From assembly GCA_025457905.1 (NCBI GenBank), contig JALOTM010000029.1:1-8132 (forward strand): a stretch of DNA of 8,132 nucleotides, in the 5' to 3' direction. A program made the translations under genes and the position numbers. Shown here piece after piece: positions 1 to 4,593 of the stretch. The notes below the pieces were generated by a model. That model made no database searches and had not been told where the DNA came from. It worked only from the letters and a program-made list of their open reading frames with translations. The stretch's first letter is position 1. The number at the start of each line of letters is the position of its first letter. This DNA is from Methanomassiliicoccales archaeon (GTDB lineage Archaea > Thermoplasmatota > Thermoplasmata > Methanomassiliicoccales > UBA472).

Positions 1-1
1 C

Positions 2-415
2 GGCCACGAGAAGAACGTGGCGGACGACGTAGGCAGCAAGGCCAAGTCCAAGAACAGCGGCATCTACGCCATTTTGTCCCCGGCGAACCTGCACGGCTAC
101 GTGCTCATCGAGGGCATGAACACCGACGAGCTGCGCGAGTCGGTGCGCGGAATCCGCAGGGCCCGCGGGTTAGTAGATGGTGAGACGAACTTCGCCGACA
201 TCGACCATTTCTTGACCCCCAAGCCCTTGGTCTCGGGCATCCAGGAGGGGGACGTCGTCGAGCTTATCGCTGGCCCGTTCAAGGGAGAGAAGGCCCGCGT
301 CAAGAACATCGACGAGACGAAGGAGGAGATCACGGTGGAGCTCTTCGAGGCCATGGTGCCCATCCCCGTGACGGTCAGAGGAGATCACGTTCGCGTTCTA
401 GAGAAGGAGAAGTGA
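2..415 (+). CDS. spt5: Transcription elongation factor Spt5 (archaeal NusG homologue), 5' end cut off by the window
   Basis: Archaeal Spt5 pairs with Spt4, binds the RNA polymerase clamp and makes elongation processive. The frame is open to the left edge and reads [10 protein letters not shown] there. That matches the conserved start of the NGN domain (family pattern G-[HQ]-EKN-hydrophobic-A), so the GTG at 17 is an internal valine codon and not the start. Only roughly the first ten residues should be missing. The rest of the NGN domain follows, with GYVLIEG and the RARGLV stretch. A KOW motif then appears in [20 protein letters not shown], and the C-terminal beta strands end in VRVLEKEK. The stop lies 4 bases before the uL11 start, so the two genes are almost certainly co-transcribed. 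In many archaea secE lies just upstream, but this is outside the window. Family identity is very secure. Confidence 0.95.
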   Translation, partial: GHEKNVADDVGSKAKSKNSGIYAILSPANLHGYVLIEGMNTDELRESVRGIRRARGLVDGETNFADIDHFLTPKPLVSGIQEGDVVELIAGPFKGEKARVKNIDETKEEITVELFEAMVPIPVTVRGDHVRVLEKEK

Positions 416-419
416 GCAT

Positions 420-899
420 ATGGCAGATACTATTGAGGTATTGGTAGACGGAGGCAAGGCCACCCCCGGCCCGCCGCTCGGTCCCGCCCTGGGCCCGATG
501 GGAGTGAACGTGGTCCAGGTCGTTGCCAAGATCAACGAGAAGACCAAGAGCTTCGAGGGCATGAAGGTCCCGGTCATGGTCATCATCGATCCGAAGACCA
601 AGAGCTTCGACGTCAAGGTGGGTACGCCCCCGACCTCCCAGCTGCTCCTCAAGGAGCTGGGAGCTGAGAAGGGCTCCGGCACGCCGAACAAGAGCAAGGC
701 GGGCAGCCTCACCATGGACCAGGCTATCAAGGTCGCCAAGATGAAGGGCGATTCCCTGATGGGCAAGAACCTGAAGATGCAGGTCCTCGAGGTCGTGGGC
801 GTGTGCGTGTCCACCGGGATCAACGTCGAGGGCAAGGACGCCAAGGTCATGCAGAAGGAGATCAAGGAAGGCAAGTGGGACGCCAAGCTGGGCGCCTGA
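420..899 (+). CDS. rpl11: Large-subunit ribosomal protein uL11
   Basis: uL11 binds the GTPase-associated centre of 23S rRNA and, with uL10 and L12, forms the base of the stalk that recruits translation factors. The 159-residue protein has the normal archaeal length. The N-terminal domain carries the glycine/proline-rich signature (PGPPLGPALGPMGVNV, about residues 16-31), and the C-terminal rRNA-binding domain contains VGTPPTSQLLLKELG and KSKAGSLT. The ATG at 420 is 4 bases after the spt5 stop, and a GGAG (406-409) inside the end of spt5 can serve as ribosome binding site with a 10-base spacer. The next gene, uL1, is separated by 96 bases that contain a promoter-like element, so uL11 probably belongs to the spt5 transcript, perhaps with read-through into uL1. 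No unusual residues seen. Confidence 0.97.
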   Translation: MADTIEVLVDGGKATPGPPLGPALGPMGVNVVQVVAKINEKTKSFEGMKVPVMVIIDPKTKSFDVKVGTPPTSQLLLKELGAEKGSGTPNKSKAGSLTMDQAIKVAKMKGDSLMGKNLKMQVLEVVGVCVSTGINVEGKDAKVMQKEIKEGKWDAKLGA

Positions 900-922
900 G
901 CCTTCCCGCCTCCTGCATAAAC

Positions 923-930
923 CTTATAAA
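923..930 (+). promoter_or_regulatory. TATA-like element of a probable uL1-uL10-L12 promoter
   Basis: The string CTTATAAA stands in an otherwise GC-rich gap between uL11 and uL1 and resembles an archaeal TATA box. The usual spacing of about 25 bases would put the transcription start near 950-956, just ahead of the hairpin at 958-990, giving a short leader of about 45 bases. This would let the L1-L10-L12 block be transcribed separately from spt5-L11. The position is seen in the sequence; promoter activity is inferred. Confidence 0.5.
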
Positions 931-957
931 CAGCATGTGCATAGAGGGACTCCACCA

Positions 958-990
958 CTGTAGGAGAGCCAAGGCTCGCCATCACTACAG
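958..990 (+). promoter_or_regulatory. Leader hairpin, candidate L1-binding autoregulatory site
   Basis: CTGTAG (958-963) is perfectly complementary to CTACAG (985-990). Inside this stem are a two-base 5' loop GA (964-965), an inner 4-bp stem GAGC/GCTC (966-969 with 974-977) closed by a CAAG tetraloop, and a seven-base 3' loop GCCATCA (978-984). This stem / asymmetric loop (GA on the 5' side) / stem layout is, as I recall it, the layout of the L1 site on 23S rRNA and of its mimics in L1 operon mRNAs. The last base of the 3' arm is the first base of the uL1 ribosome binding site, so protein binding here would block initiation. Pairing is seen directly; L1 binding is inferred. Confidence 0.5.
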
Positions 991-995
991 GAGGG
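990..995 (+). promoter_or_regulatory. Ribosome binding site GGAGGG of uL1, bearing on start choice
   Basis: GGAGGG touches the ATG at 996 with no spacer, but stands 6-7 bases before an in-frame TTG at 1002. Normal spacing therefore favours TTG 1002 as the real start of uL1. The site overlaps the foot of the leader hairpin by one base. Confidence 0.6.
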
Positions 996-1640
996 ATGCA
1001 GTTGGTAGAGAAACAGACTTTGAACGCCGTCAAGAAGGCGCTCGAGAATCATAAGAAGCGCAATTTTACTGAGACGGTGGACATCTCCATCAACCTGAAG
1101 GACGTGGACCTGAGCGTCCCCAAGAACCGTATCCAGGATGATGTCATCCTGCCTAACGGCCGGGGGCGCCAGGTAAGGGTGTGCGTGATCGGAGGGAACG
1201 AGATGGTGGCGAAGGCCAAGGCCGTCGCCGACCGCACTCTCACCGCCGACGAGCTGGGAAAGATCGCGGACGACAAGAAGCTGGCGAAGAAGATGGCCGG
1301 GGAGTTCGACTTCTTCATCGCTGAGGCCACCTTGATGCCCGTGGTCGGCAAGCGCTTGGGTATCGTCCTTGCCCCGAGGGGCAAGATGCCCAAGCCCATC
1401 CAGCCCGGCGCGGACCCCAAGCCGGTCATCGAGACCTTGAGGAAGACCGTGACGGTCAGGAGCAAGGACCGCAAGACCTTCCACGCGCCCGTCGGGACGG
1501 TGGACATGCCGCCCGAGCAGATAGCCGAGAACATCGACATGGTCCTGAAGAGGCTGGTCGGCAAGTTGGAGCGGGGCTCGATGAACATCGGCTCCGTCTA
1601 CGTGAAAACCACCATGGGGCCATCGGAGAAGGTAATGTGA
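996..1640 (+). CDS. rpl1: Large-subunit ribosomal protein uL1
   Basis: uL1 forms the mobile L1 stalk that contacts E-site tRNA and, in bacteria and several archaea, represses its own operon by binding the mRNA. The protein is 214 residues from ATG 996, or 212 from TTG 1002, both normal for archaeal L1. Recognisable segments are the N-terminal RNF-T stretch (KKRNFTETVDI), LPNGRGR, FDFFIAEATLMPVVGKRLG, the hallmark APRGKMPKP in domain II, and the C-terminal TMGPSEKV strand that completes domain I. I give the longer frame, but the GGAGG at 990-994 abuts the ATG and is correctly spaced only for the TTG, and archaeal homologues start close to that point. It follows the candidate promoter and hairpin, and is followed after 10 bases by uL10, so it probably heads a uL1-uL10-L12 unit. 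Confidence 0.96.
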   Translation: MQLVEKQTLNAVKKALENHKKRNFTETVDISINLKDVDLSVPKNRIQDDVILPNGRGRQVRVCVIGGNEMVAKAKAVADRTLTADELGKIADDKKLAKKMAGEFDFFIAEATLMPVVGKRLGIVLAPRGKMPKPIQPGADPKPVIETLRKTVTVRSKDRKTFHAPVGTVDMPPEQIAENIDMVLKRLVGKLERGSMNIGSVYVKTTMGPSEKVM

Positions 1641-1645
1641 GGTGA
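1639..1645 (+). promoter_or_regulatory. Ribosome binding site GAGGTGA deciding the uL10 start
   Basis: GAGGTGA overlaps the uL1 stop codon and matches the 16S 3' end over seven bases, with a five-base spacer to ATG 1651. An in-frame GTG at 1642 lies inside this site and so is very unlikely to be the start. Confidence 0.7.
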
Positions 1646-1650
1646 CCCAG

Positions 1651-2649
1651 ATGGCGCACGTAGCAGCTTGGAAGAAGCAAGTGGTAAAGGAGCTCGTCGA
1701 TGCCATGAAGTCCCACCACTCCGTGGCCGTGGTCGACCTGCACGGGATACCGTCCGCCCAGCTCCAGCTCATGAGGCAGGGCATGCGCCCCAAGGCCGCC
1801 ATCATCATGTCCCGCAACACCTTGCTGGACATAGCGGTTGACGAGGCCGCCAAGGAGCGCCCTGGCCTGGAGAAGATCAAGGAGTACCTGGGAGGTCAGT
1901 GCGCGATCGTGGCCACCGACGAGAACCCCTTCAGGTTGTTCAAGCGGATGGAGTCCACGAAGAGCGCCGCGCCCGCTAGGCCCGGCGACATCGCGCCCGA
2001 GGACATCGAGGTCAAGGCGGGGGACACCCCCTTCAAGCCCGGCCCCATCGTGGGCGAGCTGCAGAAGGTCGGCATCCCCGCCGGCATCGAGGGCGGAAAG
2101 ATCGTTATCAAGAAGGACAAGGTCCTGGTCAAGCAGGGCGACGCCATCTCCGCGGAGCTGGCGGCGGTCCTGCCCAAGCTCGAGATCCTGCCCATGACCG
2201 TGGGCATGGACCTGAGGGCGGTCTACGAGGACGGCCTCATCTACAAGAAGGAGGTCCTGGACGTCCCCGCGGACTACTACACCGGGATGCTGGCAATGGC
2301 GTCGCGCAACGCCATGGCCCTGGCGGTCGAGGTCGCGTACTTCGCCCCGGAGACCATGAGCCCGTTGCTGGCGAAGGCCTACAGGAGCGCGGTCGCGGTC
2401 TCGTCCGAGGCAGCGTTCCCCACGAAGGACACGGTACAATTCCTCTTGGCAAAGGCGGAGGCGAGCATGCTCGCGCTCGCGGCTCGGGTCCCCGAGCTGG
2501 GGGACGAGCGTGTGAAAGCCAGGCTGTCAGCAACGCCCCCCTCGCCGGCGCCCTCTTCCAGCAAGAAGGAGGAGCCGAAAGAGGAGAAGAAAGAGGAGAA
2601 GGTCAGCGAGGAGGATGCCGCAGCTGGCCTTGGTGCACTATTCGGATGA
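1651..2649 (+). CDS. rpl10: Large-subunit ribosomal protein uL10 (P0), stalk base
   Basis: uL10/P0 anchors the stalk: its N-terminal domain binds 23S rRNA next to uL11, and its C-terminal helices bind several L12 dimers. The protein is 332 residues, the long archaeal/eukaryotic form. The rRNA-binding domain spans roughly residues 1-105 (VAVVDLHGIPSAQLQ and MSRNTLL are visible). The extra domain typical of archaeal P0 follows at about 110-185 (PGDIAPEDIEVKAGDTPF, GPIVGELQKVGIPAG). Helices expected to bind L12 lie at about 210-290, then a Pro/Ser/Lys/Glu linker, and a tail ending [10 protein letters not shown] that recruits elongation factors. The same tail ends the neighbouring L12. Start ATG 1651 is chosen from the ribosome binding site; GTG 1642 would add three residues but lies within that site. 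The gene is followed after 18 bases by L12. Confidence 0.96.
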   Translation: MAHVAAWKKQVVKELVDAMKSHHSVAVVDLHGIPSAQLQLMRQGMRPKAAIIMSRNTLLDIAVDEAAKERPGLEKIKEYLGGQCAIVATDENPFRLFKRMESTKSAAPARPGDIAPEDIEVKAGDTPFKPGPIVGELQKVGIPAGIEGGKIVIKKDKVLVKQGDAISAELAAVLPKLEILPMTVGMDLRAVYEDGLIYKKEVLDVPADYYTGMLAMASRNAMALAVEVAYFAPETMSPLLAKAYRSAVAVSSEAAFPTKDTVQFLLAKAEASMLALAARVPELGDERVKARLSATPPSPAPSSSKKEEPKEEKKEEKVSEEDAAAGLGALFG

Positions 2650-2667
2650 TACTAAGGAGGTAAAAAC

Positions 2668-2976
2668 ATGGAGTACGTATACAGCGCTTTGGTTCTTCAC
2701 GCCGCTGGAAAGCAGATCACAGAGGACGCGGTCGCCGATGTCCTGAAGGGCGCCGGGGTCTCCCCCGATGCCACCAGGATTAAGGCCTTGACCGCCTCCC
2801 TCGAGGGCGTCGACATCGACGAGGCCATAAAGAGCGCCGTCGTCGCCGCGGCTCCGGCCGCCGCCCCCGCTGCCGCCCCGGCAGGCGAGAAGAAGGAAGC
2901 CAAGAAGGAAGAGGAGAAGAAGGAGCAGGTCAGCGAGGAAGAGGCTGCAGCCGGCCTCGGCGCTCTGTTCGGTTGA
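2668..2976 (+). CDS. rpl12: Large-subunit ribosomal protein P1/L12, archaeal type
   Basis: This is the acidic stalk protein that dimerises on uL10 and recruits and stimulates the translation GTPases. It is 102 residues, normal for the archaeal P1 type and unrelated in fold to bacterial L7/L12. Residues 1-57 form the helical dimerisation domain ([19 protein letters not shown] and the DIDEAIKS helix). Residues about 58-72 are an alanine/proline hinge, 74-88 a Lys/Glu-rich linker, and 89-102 the conserved factor-binding tail ending GLGALFG. The start is well supported: AAGGAGGT at 2654-2661 is a near-ideal ribosome binding site with a six-base spacer, the strongest in the window, which fits the need for several L12 copies per ribosome. 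It is the last gene of the ribosomal block, and the next gene converges on it from the other strand. Confidence 0.96.
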   Translation: MEYVYSALVLHAAGKQITEDAVADVLKGAGVSPDATRIKALTASLEGVDIDEAIKSAVVAAAPAAAPAAAPAGEKKEAKKEEEKKEQVSEEEAAAGLGALFG

Positions 2977-3026
2977 ACCGGACAAGGCACCAACTCGCCC
3001 CGCCTTTACCGATCCCTGGTCGACCG

Positions 3027-3052
3027 TCGTCCGCCTGGCATCCTACGGACGG
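3027..3052. other. Hairpin in the convergent intergenic gap
   Basis: CGTCCG (3028-3033) pairs with CGGACG (3046-3051), plus one wobble pair, around a 12-base loop. It lies 51 bases after the L12 stop and 88 bases past the end of the minus-strand gene. No T-run follows on either strand, so it is not a classical intrinsic terminator. A role in mRNA 3' end processing or stability is possible but unsupported. Confidence 0.3.
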
Positions 3053-3083
3053 ACGCCGCGAGGCCTACCCAAACCCCTTCCCA

Positions 3084-3109
3084 TCATCTCTTGTTCCGCG
3101 CGCTTTTCT
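3084..3109 (+). terminator. Weak candidate terminator tract after L12
   Basis: Archaeal termination mainly needs short T-runs on the coding strand. This pyrimidine-rich stretch with TCTCTTGTT and a later CTTTTCT is the only such tract between L12 and the convergent gene. It lies more than 100 bases after the stop and is not strongly T-rich, so the call is weak. Confidence 0.22.
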
Positions 3110-3139
3110 AAGGTATCGCCGATCGCTCATCGAGCGCCG

Positions 3140-3472
3140 TCACATCTTCTCCATTACCTGGGTGACTTCCTTCTCGATGAACTCCGCCACGTCCTGGCTG
3201 AGCTTGGCCTTCATGTCCTCGGGGACGAACTTGACGCCCAGCTCGGCGGAGCACTTGGCCATCCTGACCAGGGCGTAGCCCTCGCGCATCTTGGCGTCCA
3301 GGAAGTCCTTGACCGCCTGCTTCATCTCCGCCTTCAGCTGCGGGTTCTCGTCCAGCTTCTGCTTGATCTGCTTCTTGATCTCGTCCTTGACCAAGTCCCT
3401 CATGGCCTCGATGATCATGTCCTCGGTATTGGTGACCCCGATGGTGCTCTTGAGCATCTGGTCGACTACCAT
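3140..3472 (-). CDS. Small helical protein of unknown function
   Basis: I do not recognise this 110-residue protein. It appears all-helical: charged, heptad-like stretches (VKDEIKKQIKQKLDENPQLK and later DVAEFIEKEVTQVMEKM) alternate with short turns. It has ten methionines, a single cysteine (in RMAKCSAELG), no tryptophan, and no signal peptide or membrane segment. The evidence that it is real is the following. It has an ATG start with a GAGGG ribosome binding site seven bases upstream (3484-3480 on the minus strand), a TATA-like element further upstream, codon use in line with its neighbours, and no overlap with any other credible gene. It runs convergent to L12 and divergent from the NIF3-like gene and looks monocistronic. 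A small cytosolic regulatory or scaffold protein restricted to related archaea is a guess only. Confidence 0.8.
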   Translation of the reverse strand: MVVDQMLKSTIGVTNTEDMIIEAMRDLVKDEIKKQIKQKLDENPQLKAEMKQAVKDFLDAKMREGYALVRMAKCSAELGVKFVPEDMKAKLSQDVAEFIEKEVTQVMEKM

Positions 3473-3515
3473 GCGCTATCCCTCTTACCGGCGAATCATG
3501 CGCACCGGGCTATAA

Positions 3516-3524
3516 CAATATTTT
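3516..3524 (-). promoter_or_regulatory. TATA-like element for the small minus-strand gene
   Basis: Read on the minus strand this is AAAATATTG in a GC-rich context, 44 bases or more upstream of the ATG at 3472. A start of transcription near 3494 would leave a leader of about 20 bases holding the GAGGG ribosome binding site. The box CTCGGCAA precedes it directly. Confidence 0.45.
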
Positions 3525-3584
3525 GCCGAGATGACCCAACGGGGGCCAGGAACGTCCGCCCGGGCCTGCCAGCGCCCTCGGCAA
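3523..3584. repeat. Inverted repeat TTGCCGAG / CTCGGCAA between divergent promoters
   Basis: TTGCCGAG at 3523-3530 is the exact reverse complement of CTCGGCAA at 3577-3584. Each arm lies next to, and just upstream of, the TATA-like element it faces, at the place where the TFB recognition element or an activator site would be. The 46 bases between the arms are GC-rich. A shared regulator of the two divergent genes, or a common promoter sub-element, are the two readings. Chance cannot be excluded for an 8-mer. Confidence 0.45.
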
Positions 3585-3586
3585 GG

Positions 3587-3594
3587 TTAAATAA
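3587..3594 (+). promoter_or_regulatory. TATA box of the NIF3-Orc1/Cdc6 transcript
   Basis: TTAAATAA lies with its centre about 23 bases before the ATG at 3613. At the usual archaeal spacing, transcription would begin at or within a few bases of that ATG. No ribosome binding site precedes the ATG (the leader sequence is ATCTTTTTCG), so a leaderless mRNA is likely. Confidence 0.6.
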
Positions 3595-3612
3595 GCTCTT
3601 CCATCTTTTTCG

Positions 3613-4593
3613 ATGACTAGGATGAAGCTAGGCGAGATCTACCGGCTCGCCGTCCAGGCGGGGATGGCGGCGGACATCCGAACTAAGGCGGAGCTCCAGG
3701 CAGAGCTCGGGTCCCAACAGGACAGGTTCGATAAGCTGGATAAGAAGTCCAAGGAGAGGTTCGACCGGGACCTCCTTTGGAACCCCTATCACGATTCCAG
3801 GCTGCTTTTCGGGGAGGAGGGGAAGGAGGTTGGGAGCGTGCTCTTCGGCATCGACGTCTCCCCCGGCGAGGTACTCCTCGCCGACCGCCTTCGCGAGAAG
3901 GGGCAGGCCGTGGACGCGGTCATCGGGCATCATCCCCTGGGAAAGGCCAGGGGCCTGTTCCCCGAGGTGCTGCACGTCCAGGAGGACATGTACCATGCGT
4001 ACGGGGTGCCCATCAACGTAATTGAGGACATCATGGCCCCGCGCGTCAAGGAGATCATGCGCGCCGTGCACCCCGCCAACTTCGACCAGCCCGTGGACGC
4101 CGCCCGGCTCCTCAACGTCCCGCTCATGTGCCTGCACTCGCCCTGCGACATGATGGGGCAGAGGTTCGTGCAGCGGCTGATGGACAGGGAGGAGCCCAGG
4201 AAGGTCTCCGACGTCATCGATGTGCTCATGGAACTGCCGGAGCAGGACCTGGCCGCCCGGAGGAACAACGCCCCCGAGGTCTTCGTGGGCGACCGCGGCC
4301 GCAAGGCCGGAAAGGTACTGGTCAAGTTCGCCGGGGGCACCGCGGGACCCAAGGAGATGTACGACGCGCTCTCCAAGGCGGGCGTGGGCACGGTCGTGTG
4401 CATGCACGTCCCCGACAACCATATCGAGGAGGCCAGGAAGGCGCATGTGAACGTGGTCATCTCGGGGCACATGGCCTCCGATTCCATCGGCATCAACCTT
4501 TTCGCGGACGTGCTCGAGGGAAGAGGGGTTAGGGTGGAGCCCTTCTCCGGGCTGCTCAGGGTGAGGAGGGGCAAGAGGGTGAAGGGGGAGTGA
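3613..4593 (+). CDS. NIF3-like (DUF34) dinuclear metal-centre protein
   Basis: NIF3 proteins are widespread cytosolic dinuclear-metal proteins whose cellular role is unclear; some are named GTP cyclohydrolase I type 2. The ligand pattern is visible: HHP at residues 106-108 (in VIGHHPLGKA), H175-x3-D179 (HSPCD), and near the C-terminus GHMASD with H286-x3-D290. The family usually has glutamate at this last site, so D290 is a conservative change. The preceding strand (VGSVLFGIDVSPGEVLLAD) matches the usual GIDVS/T segment. At 326 residues it is longer than the common form of about 250, mainly because of a charged helical region at about 24-60 (KKSKERFDRDL). ATG 3613 is chosen because the TATA spacing predicts a leaderless transcript starting there; ATG 3622 is an alternative. 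Its stop overlaps the next gene's start. The family call is fairly secure, but its substrate is unknown. Confidence 0.85.
   Translation: MTRMKLGEIYRLAVQAGMAADIRTKAELQAELGSQQDRFDKLDKKSKERFDRDLLWNPYHDSRLLFGEEGKEVGSVLFGIDVSPGEVLLADRLREKGQAVDAVIGHHPLGKARGLFPEVLHVQEDMYHAYGVPINVIEDIMAPRVKEIMRAVHPANFDQPVDAARLLNVPLMCLHSPCDMMGQRFVQRLMDREEPRKVSDVIDVLMELPEQDLAARRNNAPEVFVGDRGRKAGKVLVKFAGGTAGPKEMYDALSKAGVGTVVCMHVPDNHIEEARKAHVNVVISGHMASDSIGINLFADVLEGRGVRVEPFSGLLRVRRGKRVKGE

Noticed and set aside
17..19. GTG as start codon of Spt5
   Set aside because: The frame stays open to the window edge and the residues before it (GHEKN) are the conserved Spt5 NGN segment, so it is an internal valine and the gene is truncated by the window.
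924..1880. Long open frame on the minus strand (318 codons) across uL1, with similar ones at 398-1033 and 1456-2439
   Set aside because: These are antisense to unmistakable ribosomal protein genes; long stop-free antisense frames are expected in GC-rich codon use. Their translations are low-complexity or repetitive and resemble no family.
2973..3278. 101-codon plus-strand frame after L12
   Set aside because: It overlaps the L12 stop, runs antisense into the small helical gene, and has biased, non-protein-like composition. The minus-strand gene has much better start signals.
3473..3612. Replication origin near the Orc1/Cdc6 gene
   Set aside because: Archaeal origins often adjoin orc1/cdc6, but I see no ORB-like repeats and no AT-rich unwinding region in this gap or in 5763-5825; only the single 8-mer inverted repeat is present.
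3582..3621. Ribosome binding site for the NIF3-like gene
   Set aside because: The bases before ATG 3613 are T-rich with no GGAGG-like element; TATA spacing instead supports a leaderless transcript.
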